Assembly (NCBI RefSeq): GCF_000384155.1
Contig: NZ_KB913031.1
Coordinates: forward strand, 930,001-994,000
DNA length: 64,000 nt
DNA from: Methylophilus sp. 42
Lineage (GTDB): Bacteria; Pseudomonadota; Gammaproteobacteria; Burkholderiales; Methylophilaceae
Direction: 5' to 3'
Shown here: piece by piece, positions 45,779 to 55,359 of the stretch
How positions within the stretch are numbered: the stretch's first letter is position 1
Layout of the letters: every line of letters begins with the position of its first letter
Notes under the pieces: model-generated
Database searches by the model: none
What the model was told of the DNA's origin: nothing
The model's input: the letters and a program-made list of their open reading frames with translations, nothing else
Made by a program: the position numbers and the translations under genes

Positions 45779-45807
45779 GATGCCCTATTTATTGAGTGCT
45801 TGAGTGG

Positions 45808-46824
45808 TCAGTACTTGCCACCAGCCGCTTTAATCAGCTCTACCATGGCAGGATTCTGGCCTTTCAGTGCGTAGACATAAGCGGTGAGTCCATATTGGTC
45901 GCGGGTTTTGACATTGGCCTCATGTTCCAATAACAGGCGCGCCATGTCAGGTGAGTTGTTGCTCACCGCCAAATGCAGCAATGGCGTGCCTTCACTGTCT
46001 TTGTGGTCAACATCCGCCTTATGCTCCAGTAATGCTTTGGCGACTTCGGTTTGATTTTTAGTGACCGCCCAGGTCAATGCCGTCCATTCGTGCTCGTCCT
46101 CTTCATCCACTTTGGCGCCATGCTCCAGCAGGTAAATGGCAGCAGGGGTAAAGCCTTCCCTGGCGGTGATCATTAAAGCGGTGGTGCCGAGTTTGTCTTT
46201 GAGGTTGGCATCTGCGCCGTGGCTTAAAATTGAGGTGATGGTAGGCACATCACCACTTTTTGCGGCATACATGAGCACGGTTTTACCATCTGAAGAACGT
46301 ACATTGGCGTCAAAGCCACGTTCAATAATGAGGCCCACGACTTCGCTATAACCAGAGGTCGCCGCCAGGCCGAGCGCGCTCCAGCCAGCCGGATCGCGTA
46401 CTTTGACGTCCGCGCCTTTTTCCAGCAATGCTTTCACCGCGTCAATATTATTCTTTTTCGCCGCAAACATCAGTGCGGTCCAACCACCTTGATCTTTGGC
46501 ATTGATGTCGGCGCCATGGGCCAGCAGTTCACGTATGACTTCAGCCTGGTTTTTGCGGGCGGCATACATGATGGGCGTGATTTTTTCACTGTCAGTCACA
46601 TTGGGGTTGGCACCACTTTTAAGCAGTGCCTTGACCGTGGCAAGGTCGCCTTTGGACGACGCGATCAACAGGTAGGAAATATTGGCGCTTGGTTCTATGC
46701 TGGTTTCATCAACGGGTGCTTTTTTGGCAGCCTGTGCAGGCAGCGGCAAGGATAGCCCCAGCAACAGGCTGGCGCTCATGCAAAGAGCGCCAAGCCGATG
46801 GGTGGTCTGAGGACGATGCTTCAT
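45808..46824 (-). CDS. Secreted ankyrin-repeat protein
   Basis: 338 residues: a signal peptide ending around PLPAQA (residue 32), then about eight ankyrin repeats with the standard pattern (for example GWTALMFAAKKNNIDAVKALLEKGADV). Likely periplasmic; ankyrin stacks bind proteins. AAAGGAAA precedes the start. It sits between sucD and nadE on the same strand with short gaps, so it is co-transcribed with core metabolism genes; partner unknown. Confidence 0.9.
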   Translation of the reverse strand: MKHRPQTTHRLGALCMSASLLLGLSLPLPAQAAKKAPVDETSIEPSANISYLLIASSKGDLATVKALLKSGANPNVTDSEKITPIMYAARKNQAEVIRELLAHGADINAKDQGGWTALMFAAKKNNIDAVKALLEKGADVKVRDPAGWSALGLAATSGYSEVVGLIIERGFDANVRSSDGKTVLMYAAKSGDVPTITSILSHGADANLKDKLGTTALMITAREGFTPAAIYLLEHGAKVDEEDEHEWTALTWAVTKNQTEVAKALLEHKADVDHKDSEGTPLLHLAVSNNSPDMARLLLEHEANVKTRDQYGLTAYVYALKGQNPAMVELIKAAGGKY

Positions 46825-46838
46825 GCCGTTTCCTTTGT

Positions 46839-47720
46839 TTATGTTGTCGCGCGTTTGATGGCTTCGAGTACTGCTTCACCCAGGCCAGCAGGGGAGGCGG
46901 CAACCACGCAGCCAGCGGATTCCAGGGCGGAGATTTTATCTTCCGCTTTACCTGAGCCGCCCGAAATAATGGCACCGGCATGGCCCATGCGCTTGCCTTT
47001 TGGTGCAGTCAGGCCTGCGATATAAGCGGCCACTGGTTTGGTGACGTGATGCTTGATAAAGTCAGCCGCAGCCTCTTCATCGCTACCACCAATTTCGCCG
47101 ACCATAATAATGGCTTCAGTTTCAGGGTCTTTCTGAAAGAGTTCCAGGCACTCAATAAAGTTCAGGCCTTTGATCGGGTCGCCACCAATGCCGACACAGG
47201 TGGTTTGACCCAAGCCCAACGCAGTCGTTTGATGCACGGCTTCATAGGTCAGGGTGCCAGAGCGGGATACCACGCCAACTTTACCGCGTTGATGAATGCT
47301 GCCCGGCATAATGCCTATTTTACATTCGCCAGGCGTGATGATGCCCGGGCAGTTGGGGCCAATCAGCCTGGTGCCGTTGGCACGCAAAGCGGCTTTTACA
47401 TTCAGCATGTCCAGTACCGGGATGCCTTCTGTGATGCACACAATGAGCTCAATGCCAGCATCTGCCGCTTCCAGGATAGAGTCAGCCGCAAATGGCGGTG
47501 GCACGTAAATCACGCTGGCATTGGCCTGGGTTGCTTTCACCGCTTCGCGCATGGTGTTGAATACAGGTAGGTCCAGGTGTTGTTGGCCGCCTTTGCCTGG
47601 CGTCACACCGCCCACCATTTTGGTGCCATAGGCCAGTGCCTGTTCAGAGTGAAAGGTGCCTTGTTTACCGGTGAAGCCCTGGCACAATACTTTGGTATTT
47701 TTATCAACTAAAATCGCCAT
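46839..47720 (-). CDS. sucD: Succinate-CoA ligase alpha subunit
   Basis: Alpha subunit of succinyl-CoA synthetase, 293 residues. CoA-binding N-terminal Rossmann domain ([17 protein letters not shown]), phospho-acceptor His247 in [15 protein letters not shown]. Two bases after sucC. In methylotrophs the paralogous malate-CoA ligase looks similar, but these lengths and motifs fit SucCD better. Confidence 0.94.
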   Translation of the reverse strand: MAILVDKNTKVLCQGFTGKQGTFHSEQALAYGTKMVGGVTPGKGGQQHLDLPVFNTMREAVKATQANASVIYVPPPFAADSILEAADAGIELIVCITEGIPVLDMLNVKAALRANGTRLIGPNCPGIITPGECKIGIMPGSIHQRGKVGVVSRSGTLTYEAVHQTTALGLGQTTCVGIGGDPIKGLNFIECLELFQKDPETEAIIMVGEIGGSDEEAAADFIKHHVTKPVAAYIAGLTAPKGKRMGHAGAIISGGSGKAEDKISALESAGCVVAASPAGLGEAVLEAIKRATT

Positions 47721-47722
47721 GA

Positions 47723-48892
47723 CTACACACCTTTACTCACTGCTTTGACCGCGTGCTGGGCCGCATCCGTCAGGCCCTCCGCAGAAATAATATTCAAGCC
47801 ACTGTCGCGCAGCATTTGCTTGCCCAGTTCAACATTGGTGCCTTCAAGGCGAACCACAACAGGAATCGTCATGCCGACTTCGCGCACGGCTGTGATGATG
47901 CCGGTCGCGATAATGTCGCAACGCATGATGCCACCAAAAATGTTGACCAGAATGGCTTTAACATTGCTATCTGCCAGAATAATTTTAAAGGCTTTAGTCA
48001 CAGTCTCTGCCGTGGCGCCACCGCCCACATCCAGAAAGTTGGCAGGCATGCCGCCGTGCAGCTTGATCAGGTCCATGGTCGCCATGGCCAGGCCAGCACC
48101 GTTGACCATACAGCCAATATTGCCATTCAGGGCAATATAGTTGAGACCACTGTGGTGGGCTTCGGCCTCTTTGGTGTCGTCCTGCGACCAGTCGCGGATT
48201 TCGGCAAAGGGTTTTTGGCGATACAGTGCGTTGTCATCGACGGTCATTTTGCAGTCGAGCGCGACCAACTTGCCATCTGCGGTGACAATCAGCGGATTGA
48301 TTTCCAGTAGTGCCAGGTCATTGTCTTTAAACAGTTTGTACAAGCCTTTGGCCAGTTTGGTAAACGCGCCAATCTGCTCACCACTTAACCCCAGGCTAAA
48401 TGCCAGGTTGCGGGCCTGGTAATCCACCAGGCCATTGAGCGGGTCGCAGACTTCCTGCAGGATTTTTTCCGGCTGCGTGGCAGCAATTTCTTCGATATCC
48501 ATACCGCCTTCACTGGAGGCGACCATGACCACGCGTTCCAGCGTGCGGTCAACCAGCATGGACAAGTACAGCTCGCGTGCAATCGGCAACGTCTGTTCAA
48601 CCAGCACCTGATGCACCGGTTGACCATCAGGGGCATTCTGGTAGGTCACCAGATGCTTGCCAAGCAAACTACCGGCAACTGTTTGTGCTTCAAGCGCGGA
48701 TTTCACGACCTTGACGCCACCTGCCTTGCCACGCCCGCCCGCATGCACTTGTGCCTTGACGACCCAGGCTTCACCACCTAATTCTTTGGTGGCAGCGGCA
48801 GCAGCTTCTTCGGATTGGACGACCAGACCGGCCGGGGTTGCCAAACCATACTTTTGCAGTAATTGTTTGGCCTGGTATTCGTGCAGATTCAT
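47723..48892 (-). CDS. sucC: Succinate-CoA ligase beta subunit
   Basis: Beta subunit, 389 residues (E. coli 388). It begins [12 protein letters not shown]; the ATP-grasp domain has [18 protein letters not shown] (about 45-62); the C-terminal domain has [13 protein letters not shown] and [12 protein letters not shown]. With SucD it makes ATP or GTP from succinyl-CoA in the TCA cycle. First gene of the sucC-sucD-ank-nadE-glnB run; its 250-bp upstream gap should hold the promoter. Confidence 0.95.
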   Translation of the reverse strand: MNLHEYQAKQLLQKYGLATPAGLVVQSEEAAAAATKELGGEAWVVKAQVHAGGRGKAGGVKVVKSALEAQTVAGSLLGKHLVTYQNAPDGQPVHQVLVEQTLPIARELYLSMLVDRTLERVVMVASSEGGMDIEEIAATQPEKILQEVCDPLNGLVDYQARNLAFSLGLSGEQIGAFTKLAKGLYKLFKDNDLALLEINPLIVTADGKLVALDCKMTVDDNALYRQKPFAEIRDWSQDDTKEAEAHHSGLNYIALNGNIGCMVNGAGLAMATMDLIKLHGGMPANFLDVGGGATAETVTKAFKIILADSNVKAILVNIFGGIMRCDIIATGIITAVREVGMTIPVVVRLEGTNVELGKQMLRDSGLNIISAEGLTDAAQHAVKAVSKGV

Positions 48893-48917
48893 GAGCGTGA
48901 GCGCTTTTTATGATTAA

Positions 48918-48943
48918 GCGCCTATTTTCGCGCAAATGGGCGC
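48918..48943. promoter_or_regulatory. Inverted repeat upstream of sucC
   Basis: GCGCCTATTT and AAATGGGCGC flank TCGCGC; nine of ten arm positions are complementary. It lies about 25 bp ahead of the sucC ATG, in its leader. Operator or leader hairpin; no known factor matched. Confidence 0.4.
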
Positions 48944-49146
48944 TCAAGGCTAGACCACAGGCAAAAAAACCGTGATGCGAGTATGCGATTTTATACGTAT
49001 ATCGTTGCTGGTGTCAGGTATGTAAGACTTTGCAAAAAATGCCTGCGTTAAAGCGTTAGCCCATATTGACTATTGGCATTCGTCATCGCTTTCAATATAG
49101 TTATCGTAGTAATATTTTATACATAAAAAATTATTGGAGAGTGATC

Positions 49147-49632
49147 ATGTTGAAAAAACTACTATTAGTTTCGGCAATGGCTGTATCAATGCACGCGAAT
49201 GCGCTGGTATTGAATGTTTCTGGTGTCGATGTGAACGGCGCCTCGCTCGATAAAACGACCATTATTAATCTTCCTAGCCAAAGTACTATTTTTGATTTTT
49301 TTGGTAGCTTGGATCTCAGTAAAAAATTACAGGAAAGCAATAATGCTGGTGCAGTATTTGGCTTGTATTTAAACACGCCTGGCACAGGAACGCTGCTGAA
49401 ACCACTTGCTGATTTCACTGCGTCTGCCGGTGATGTTTACAGTTTTAATTTCACCAACCTGGCAGCTGGTGATTACAGCTTGCGTTTTAACGTGACTGGT
49501 GGCGGTAGCTATGCTTTGACCTCTACGATCAATACGGTGACCACACCTGTGCCTGAAGCTAACACTTACAGCATGATCATATTAGGCCTGGGTGTCATGG
49601 GGGCTGTAGTGAGCCGTCGCAAACTGATTTGA
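49147..49632 (+). CDS. PEP-CTERM-like secreted protein (PEA variant)
   Basis: 161 residues from the ATG at 49147 (GGAG eight bases upstream). A signal peptide (MLKKLLLVSAMAVSMHANA), a body with FDFFGSLDLSKKLQESNNAGAV and NLAAGDYSLRFNVTGGG, then VPEANTYSMIILGLGVMGAVVSRRKLI. The sorting motif is Pro-Glu-Ala instead of Pro-Glu-Pro. The second half is clearly similar to the protein at 42731, so the two are paralogues. Whether an exosortase still cuts PEA is uncertain. Confidence 0.85.
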   Translation: MLKKLLLVSAMAVSMHANALVLNVSGVDVNGASLDKTTIINLPSQSTIFDFFGSLDLSKKLQESNNAGAVFGLYLNTPGTGTLLKPLADFTASAGDVYSFNFTNLAAGDYSLRFNVTGGGSYALTSTINTVTTPVPEANTYSMIILGLGVMGAVVSRRKLI

Positions 49633-49653
49633 TTGATTTATCTCCTTGTATGT

Positions 49654-49692
49654 AAAAAAGCCGTTTAACGCTTAGCGTTAAACGGCTTTTTT
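49654..49692. terminator. Very strong bidirectional terminator
   Basis: 18-bp perfect stem (49654-49671 and 49675-49692) with a three-base loop TTA, A-run on one side and T-run on the other. Separates the PEP-CTERM gene from the convergent membrane cytochrome gene. Confidence 0.95.
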
Positions 49693-49740
49693 GTTGCGGT
49701 GGGCTGGCACGCGATTCAATCGCGCCACTAGTCCAGATTG

Positions 49741-50517
49741 TTACTGGTTCAAATCCTGCGCCCAGGCATTGCCATACACTTTTCCATTACGTGACAGCAC
49801 CAGCATCTGATACATGCTGACTACCCACATATAGCTGGAAGCCAGGCTATAGCCAACACCACCGATAATGGTCAGCCAGGCAAAATGCGGTGACAGCTTG
49901 GTCAGCCACCAGGACATGACGTCAACAATCAGGAACGCAAACGGGAAGGCGATGGCGACGATTTTGGCGGTTTTAGGCACGTTAACCGCAAAGCTGAAAA
50001 TCAGGCCGATAAAAAAGAAAATAAAACTGATGCCAAACAGGTGGATATGTGAGACACGGGTCAGGCCGCTAATCGTGGCGCCTTCATTCACTTCAGCACG
50101 TGATTTCACTTCTTCATACTTGGTGAAGTTGGGAATGCCGGGAATGTTGCTGTGGCAGACAATACAATGCTGGGCAAAGATTTGCTTGTAATGTGATTCC
50201 CACTGGTCTTCTGGTGCACCTTGCTGTGCCCATTTGATGATGTCCTGGCGCACTTCCAGCGGTGCTTTGTCAGACATGGAGCCATTTAACTTGCTGGCCA
50301 GTTTAGTACCGCTGCGGTCGCCATAATAGCTGTAGACAATATCGTTGACGGATAAGCCGAATTTGCCATCAGCCATACCGTGTGTGAGCATGATTTGCAA
50401 ACCAGCCATGCACAAGCCAACGCCAATCACTAGCAGGTAACCGATAAACAGCGCTTTAAGTGGCAATGGCAGGTTGGGCAGGTTCAGCCATGGCAATATT
50501 TGTGAGTCTTGTTTCAT
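49741..50517 (-). CDS. Membrane protein with single c-type heme motif
   Basis: 258 residues from the ATG at 50517; an earlier start (50553) is less likely. One N-terminal helix (about 20-44), then a polar domain with CIVCH (Cys118, Cys121, His122), the covalent heme c motif, then four helices that include SHIHLFGISFIFFFIGLIFSF and FAFLIVDVMSWWLTKLS with conserved-looking histidines. Reads as a membrane-anchored electron carrier or quinol-interacting cytochrome; I do not recognise a named family. Monocistronic, between convergent genes and divergent from serB. Confidence 0.7.
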   Translation of the reverse strand: MKQDSQILPWLNLPNLPLPLKALFIGYLLVIGVGLCMAGLQIMLTHGMADGKFGLSVNDIVYSYYGDRSGTKLASKLNGSMSDKAPLEVRQDIIKWAQQGAPEDQWESHYKQIFAQHCIVCHSNIPGIPNFTKYEEVKSRAEVNEGATISGLTRVSHIHLFGISFIFFFIGLIFSFAVNVPKTAKIVAIAFPFAFLIVDVMSWWLTKLSPHFAWLTIIGGVGYSLASSYMWVVSMYQMLVLSRNGKVYGNAWAQDLNQ

Positions 50518-50666
50518 ACGTTTCCCGGGGTTTTTTAATTTGCTTGCAAGCATACCATCGCTTGTGGCATTCCAAAAACAGAAATACTCCTTAAAAACAG
50601 CCTGTTCTCAGCGTTTATGTAGGCAACTGGTATAATCGCGCTTTTGTTTAATTAGTGATTTTTATC

Positions 50667-51506
50667 ATGCGTTTAGTGGTTCAAGGTCCTGCCATCAGCA
50701 TGGCACATTTGTCTCATATTCATGGCTTGGTCGGTGGGCATACGCAGTTTATGCAAGTGGCGCAACATGCGTATTACCTACCGGTCGCAGAGGGGGAATA
50801 CCTCGATGTGAAGGCATTTTGTACCAGCCAGCAGATTGATTGCGCCATTGTGCAGGATGCCCACCGCCTGCCAAACATAGGTCTGTGCGTCATGGACATG
50901 GACTCGACCCTGATTGCCATTGAGTGTATTGATGAAATTGCCGACATGATGAACCTCAAGCCGCAAGTGGCCGAGATCACCGAGGCTGCCATGCGCGGTG
51001 AGCTGGATTTTGCTGCCAGTTTGCGCAAGCGTGTGTCCTTGCTCAAAGGCTTGCCAGAGACAGCGCTACAACGCGTGATCGAGGAGCGCTTAACCTTTAA
51101 TCCAGGCGCGCAAGAGTGGATTAATACCTGCAAGCAACATGGCATTAAAACCATGGTGGTGTCTGGCGGCTTTACCTTTTTCGCCAATTATGTCAAAGAT
51201 ACGCTAGGGCTGGATTATGCCGTCTCCAATACGCTGGAAATTGTCGATGGCAAATTGACCGGCCAGGTGCTGGGCGATATTGTAGATGCCCAGCGCAAGG
51301 CCGATGAGTTATTGAATCTGCGCGAAGCACTCGGTCTGGATGCCACGCAAACCATCGCCATTGGTGATGGCGCCAATGACCTGACTATGATGGCCGTGGC
51401 TGCGGTCGGTGTGGCTTATCACGCCAAACCAGTGGTGCAGCAGCAAGCCATGTATGCACTGAATGTGGTAGGCCTGGATGGCGTCGCCAATCTGTTGACC
51501 ATCTAG
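50667..51506 (+). CDS. serB: Phosphoserine phosphatase SerB
   Basis: Last step of serine synthesis, 279 residues. The N-terminal half is a regulatory ACT-like region of about 70 residues. The HAD nucleophile motif is DMDST at 77-81, motif II VVSGGFTFF, motif III/IV GDGANDLTMM. The ATG at 50667 is preferred over an upstream TTG at 50655. Serine is also a C1 acceptor in methylotrophs, though no serine-cycle genes are seen here. Confidence 0.95.
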   Translation: MRLVVQGPAISMAHLSHIHGLVGGHTQFMQVAQHAYYLPVAEGEYLDVKAFCTSQQIDCAIVQDAHRLPNIGLCVMDMDSTLIAIECIDEIADMMNLKPQVAEITEAAMRGELDFAASLRKRVSLLKGLPETALQRVIEERLTFNPGAQEWINTCKQHGIKTMVVSGGFTFFANYVKDTLGLDYAVSNTLEIVDGKLTGQVLGDIVDAQRKADELLNLREALGLDATQTIAIGDGANDLTMMAVAAVGVAYHAKPVVQQQAMYALNVVGLDGVANLLTI

Positions 51507-51598
51507 TTGCTGCGCTCAGTCGATCAATGAGAGGCAGTCTGCTAGGATGGTTTTTTAAATAAATAATTGATTTATTTATACTTTTCTTAAAAAATCGT

Positions 51599-51627
51599 TT
51601 GCTATTGTGGCGATTAACGTGCATAGT
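51599..51627 (+). promoter_or_regulatory. Possible sigma-70 promoter of the cold-shock gene
   Basis: TTGCTA, 17-bp spacer, CATAGT; four of six matches at each box. It would give a leader of about 115 nt before the ATG, as expected of cold-shock genes whose leaders fold as temperature-sensitive RNA. Based on consensus matching only. Confidence 0.35.
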
Positions 51628-51751
51628 GTGCCCACGCGAAGTTCAAGCATTGTTGTTTTCTCTGGTGTTATCTTTCGGTTCTATCGTTAATCCCGCTACT
51701 TGACCCTCGCCTTTAATTAGGGGAAACCCATTCATTTTTTAAGGAATTATT

Positions 51752-51958
51752 ATGGCAACAGGTATTGTGAAGTGGTTTAACGATGCAAAAGGGTTTGGTT
51801 TCATTACGCCAGATCAAGGTGGCGATGACTTATTTGCGCATTTCTCAGCGATTCAATCTGCTGGTTTTAAAAGCCTGGCAGAAAATCAGCGTGTTTCTTA
51901 TGAAGAAACAACAGGCCCTAAGGGTAAACAAGCGTCAGCCATTCAAGTGATTGCTTAA
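51752..51958 (+). CDS. Cold-shock protein, CspA family
   Basis: 68-residue OB-fold RNA/DNA chaperone. RNP1 KGFGFI (residues 14-19) and RNP2 DLFAHFSAI follow the start [20 protein letters not shown] is the ribosome site. It has a long untranslated leader and its own terminator, and is followed by infA, a frequent betaproteobacterial pair. Confidence 0.97.
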   Translation: MATGIVKWFNDAKGFGFITPDQGGDDLFAHFSAIQSAGFKSLAENQRVSYEETTGPKGKQASAIQVIA

Positions 51959-51990
51959 GCACGTGCGTTTGGGTGAATTCACCCCCGGAT

Positions 51991-52016
51991 AAAGCCCGTT
52001 TGTACGGGCTTTTTTG
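51991..52016 (+). terminator. Terminator between csp and infA
   Basis: 9-bp stem AAAGCCCGT/ACGGGCTTT (51991-51999 and 52004-52012), loop TTGT, then a T-run. Confidence 0.88.
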
Positions 52017-52038
52017 TTTTTTATTTTAAGGATACCTC

Positions 52039-52275
52039 ATGGCTAAGGAAGAGTTGATTGAAATGCAGGGCGCAGTGACGGAAATATTGCCAGATGCGCG
52101 CTATCGCGTGACGCTGGATAACGGCCATCAGCTGATTGCTTACACTGGCGGCAAAATGCGCAAACATAAAATACGTATTCTGGCTGGCGACAAAATCACC
52201 ATTGAAATGTCACCCTATGATATGGGTAAAGGGCGCATTACTTTCCGTCATCTACCGCCACGCAAGCCTTCATAA
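52039..52275 (+). CDS. infA: Translation initiation factor IF-1
   Basis: 78 residues, S1/OB fold that occupies the ribosomal A site during initiation. [48 protein letters not shown] is the IF-1 pattern; the C-terminal tail RHLPPRKPS is somewhat longer than in E. coli (72 residues), as in the second betaproteobacterial infA. A ribosomal-operon copy may exist elsewhere. Confidence 0.95.
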   Translation: MAKEELIEMQGAVTEILPDARYRVTLDNGHQLIAYTGGKMRKHKIRILAGDKITIEMSPYDMGKGRITFRHLPPRKPS

Positions 52276-52282
52276 AAAACAT

Positions 52283-53080
52283 TTAGTGGGTCTCTGCATT
52301 TAAGTAGGCCAGTTCAATTTCGCTAAACCCCGCCTGCTTACGCGCTTCCATGTTAAACGGTGGCCGCAGCTTGGGCGCTTGATATTGTTGGCGCAAGGTT
52401 TCAAACGTCGCGACGATATCTAATCCGCGTTGGTCACATAAATATTGAAACCAGCGGTTGCCAATGGCGACATGGCCGATTTCGTCACGCAGGATAATAT
52501 CCAGAATCGCGGCGGCGGCATGGTCACCTGCTTGCGACAGTTTCTGTTTGAGCGGGGGCGTGGCATCCAGGCCGCGCGCTTCCATGGTACGCGGCACCAG
52601 CGCCATGCGCGCCAGTACATCGGATTGCGTTTTTTCGACCATCTCCCACAGGCTGTTGTGACCATCAAAGTCACCATAGTCAAAGCCCAGTGTTTGCAGA
52701 TGCGCGCGTAGCAGCGAGAAGTGGTAAGCCTCTTCTTTGGCGACTTGCAGCCAGTCACGGTAATAGTCTTCCGGCATATCGGCAAAGCGCCACACCGCAT
52801 CCAGCGCCAGGTTAATGGCATTGAATTCAATATGCGCTAATGCATGTATCAGCGCCGCACGGCCTTCGGCCGTATTCATGGCGCGACGCTGTACTTGCTT
52901 GGGCGGCACCAGATGAGGCTTTTCCGGCCGGCCTGGAATGGATTGTACTGGCGCGGTCAGCGTGAGATGGGCGTTGTAGTCGAGATTAGTTTCCCAAAGC
53001 AAAGTCACTTGCTGGCATTTTTGTTGCGGATCACTGAGGGTCAGTGCTTGCAGGGCGAGGGTTCTCAGGCAGGATGTCAT
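52283..53080 (-). CDS. Ferritin-like DUF455 protein
   Basis: 265 residues. Helical, with carboxylate/histidine pairs expected for a di-iron ferritin-like bundle: HIEFNAINLALD, KEEAYHFSLL, MVEKTQ and RDEIGHVAIGN. DUF455 proteins are related to the MiaE/rubrerythrin group, function not assigned. Its first 50 bases overlap the 3' end of the histidine-kinase gene; the family N-terminus (LRTLALQALTLSDPQQK) requires that start. Confidence 0.88.
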   Translation of the reverse strand: MTSCLRTLALQALTLSDPQQKCQQVTLLWETNLDYNAHLTLTAPVQSIPGRPEKPHLVPPKQVQRRAMNTAEGRAALIHALAHIEFNAINLALDAVWRFADMPEDYYRDWLQVAKEEAYHFSLLRAHLQTLGFDYGDFDGHNSLWEMVEKTQSDVLARMALVPRTMEARGLDATPPLKQKLSQAGDHAAAAILDIILRDEIGHVAIGNRWFQYLCDQRGLDIVATFETLRQQYQAPKLRPPFNMEARKQAGFSEIELAYLNAETH

Positions 53081-54470
53081 AGCGTTGGAATTTTACCGTG
53101 AATTGGCTGCCGATGTGATGCGTGATTGGGTGAGGCAGCCCGGCCGAGACGGTGATGCTGGCATTGTGGTGTTCTGCAATTTCGGCGACGATGGCCAATC
53201 CCAGCCCACAACCGTTGCCCTGATTGGGGTCTAGGCGGTGAAAACGCTCAAAGATCAGCGCTGTCTGGTCGGCAGGGATGCCGACGCCGCTGTCAGACAC
53301 TTGTAACAGCAGAGACTGCTCACTTTGCCATAAGCGGATGGCAAGCAGGCCTTGTTCTGGCGTGTACTGGATGGCGTTCTCGAGCAAATTATTGAGCATT
53401 TCCGACAGCATCAAGGCATCCCCCAACACCTTGTCCTGCTGCGTTTCAATCAGCACTTCCAGTTCCAGTTGTTTATCTGAAGCCGGGCCTATCCAGCGCG
53501 CGCACTCTTCATAAATAATACTGGTCAGCGACACGGGCTGAACGATCAGCTGGCTACTGGCGGCATCGGTTCTGGCCATGCTCAACAAGCGTTGAATCAG
53601 GTGTGATAAACGTGTTGTGCTGCGTAGCATGTAATTCAATGGTTCCTGCACCGCCTCTGGTGGATGGCTTCTGAGAGCGAGTTCCGCTTGTGTTTGCAAG
53701 CCTGCAATCGGTGTGCGTAATTGATGCGAGGCGTCGGCAATAAATTGCTGTTGTTGCTGCAAACCCGCTTTTACCCGCGACAGCAGGGCATTCATGGCAT
53801 GCAACAGGGGGTGCAGCTCCAATGGCGAGTAACTGGTGTCTAGCGGACTGAGGTCGCGGTGGGAGCGCTGATGTAAAGATTCCCTGAGGTCTTGCATGGG
53901 TTTTAGCGCAAAGTGGATGCCCAGTTCAATCACAATCGCTGCCAACAGCATCATCAGCACTTGCGGTAGCAGCATTTCTTCCACCATTTCTGCCACCATG
54001 GCATCGCGTTTGCCAGTAGTTTCTGCCATAGTGATCAGGATATTGCGCGCATTGATCGCTTTGCTTTCGGGCAGGCCAAAGGTCACGGCGCGAATGGCTT
54101 CACCTTTGTAGAGGCTGTTGTAATAAATCTGCTGGTTGCCCGCGGGCGGTTTGGTGGGGAGTGGCAGATTGGCTTCACCGAACACCAGTTTGCCGCGCGG
54201 CCCGATAATGCGGATATAAATGCGGTCACCTTCGTTGTAACTGAGTAGGTGGCTGGCGACTTCGGGAATTTCAATTTTGACTTCGTTGTTGGCGTCGATA
54301 ATGACTTCATCAGCCAAGGCAAGCACGGTACGCAACAACGACTGGTCATAAGCTTGTGTCGCATAGTGCAAGGCGCGTGAGTAAGAGAGGGCGGCAGACA
54401 CCCCGAGTACCAGCAGCATGGGCAACAGTAGCCACAAACGCAGCTGGTTTTTGAGTGAACGTGGTCCCAT
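53031..54470 (-). CDS. Sensor histidine kinase, TctE/QseC-like
   Basis: 479 residues. Helix 1 at about 12-30, a periplasmic sensor domain of about 135 residues (2CSK_N type), helix 2 at about 168-188, then HAMP-like linker, HisKA with His249 (DASHQLRTPIAGL), and HATPase with NLLENAIQYTP, DSGVGIPADQ and GCGLGLAIV. It lies 15 bp after the response regulator gene. In TctE-like systems the signal is often a carboxylate or metal; not determinable here. Confidence 0.92.
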   Translation of the reverse strand: MGPRSLKNQLRLWLLLPMLLVLGVSAALSYSRALHYATQAYDQSLLRTVLALADEVIIDANNEVKIEIPEVASHLLSYNEGDRIYIRIIGPRGKLVFGEANLPLPTKPPAGNQQIYYNSLYKGEAIRAVTFGLPESKAINARNILITMAETTGKRDAMVAEMVEEMLLPQVLMMLLAAIVIELGIHFALKPMQDLRESLHQRSHRDLSPLDTSYSPLELHPLLHAMNALLSRVKAGLQQQQQFIADASHQLRTPIAGLQTQAELALRSHPPEAVQEPLNYMLRSTTRLSHLIQRLLSMARTDAASSQLIVQPVSLTSIIYEECARWIGPASDKQLELEVLIETQQDKVLGDALMLSEMLNNLLENAIQYTPEQGLLAIRLWQSEQSLLLQVSDSGVGIPADQTALIFERFHRLDPNQGNGCGLGLAIVAEIAEHHNASITVSAGLPHPITHHIGSQFTVKFQRYDILPENPRPASTDPQ

Positions 54471-54485
54471 GTATTCAATGAGTCA

Positions 54486-55163
54486 TTAAAGGCTTAAATG
54501 TTCGGCTTCCAGCATATAGCCCAAACCACGCACAGTGCGGATGTGGGCGCCGCTGGGTTCAATTTTCTTGCGCAGGCGGTGAATATACACCTCAATGGCA
54601 TTGTCACCCAGGGTTTCGTCCCAATTGCATAAAGACTCCATGATTTGCTCTTTGGCAATGATTTTACCCATACGCATCATCAGTGTTTCCAGCAGGTTGA
54701 GTTCGCGTGCCGATAGGGTAATCAGTTGGTCATTAATACTGGCTAGTTTATTAGCGACATCGAGTTTTAGGTTGCCACACTGTAATGGCAGGTTGTTGCC
54801 CAGTTTACTACGGCGTATCAGTGCACGTACGCGTGCTTCAAGTTCTTCGAGGTGAAATGGTTTGGTCAGGAAGTCATCAGCGCCCAGATCCAGCGCCTGC
54901 ACACGCGTGGCTACATCCTCACGTGCGGTCAAAATCAGCACCGCAATCGCGTTAGCCTGCTGGCGCAGGTGCGATAACAACTGCATGCCATCCATCGTGG
55001 GTAATCCAAGGTCCAGAATCACCATATCGTATACGTCATCCTGAATGGCGCGTAAGGCTTGTTTGCCATCGGTGACGTGATCAACCGCGTATTGTGACTG
55101 GCTGAGGGCACGCACCAGTCCATTCGCAATCACTAAATCATCTTCCACAATTAATAAACGCAT
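54486..55163 (-). CDS. OmpR/PhoB-family response regulator
   Basis: 225 residues from the ATG at 55163, which gives MRLLIVEDDLVIANGLVRAL. Receiver with Asp51 and Lys in LTKPFHLEELEARV; C-terminal winged helix with LSARELNLLETLMMRMGKII, NAIEVYIHRLRKKIEPSGAHIRTVRGLGYML. The frame stays open to 55322 but the extra part is not receiver-like. Cognate to the following kinase. Confidence 0.94.
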   Translation of the reverse strand: MRLLIVEDDLVIANGLVRALSQSQYAVDHVTDGKQALRAIQDDVYDMVILDLGLPTMDGMQLLSHLRQQANAIAVLILTAREDVATRVQALDLGADDFLTKPFHLEELEARVRALIRRSKLGNNLPLQCGNLKLDVANKLASINDQLITLSARELNLLETLMMRMGKIIAKEQIMESLCNWDETLGDNAIEVYIHRLRKKIEPSGAHIRTVRGLGYMLEAEHLSL

Positions 55164-55359
55164 CGCTGATATCCGCTGGTCTGAATATGCCCAGTGTACC
55201 TCAATGCTGGCGGGTTTTTCGTTTGTAAGTTTGCTGCAAGCCAGACGTAAGTTAGCTGTAAGGAGAGCAGCGTATTGTGCAAGGGTGGACAGCGCAATAC
55301 AAGCCACGATGCCATTAAACACAGAATATTAAATGAGCAGCAGCGATTAAGGAGCGATC

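Noticed and set aside
51385-51624. 79-codon minus-strand frame over the end of serB
   Set aside because: Antisense to the conserved SerB C-terminus, begins in an AT-rich leader and has no recognisable product.
55164-55322. N-terminal extension of the OmpR-type regulator
   Set aside because: Receiver domains begin at MRLLIVEDD; the upstream residues have no homology pattern.
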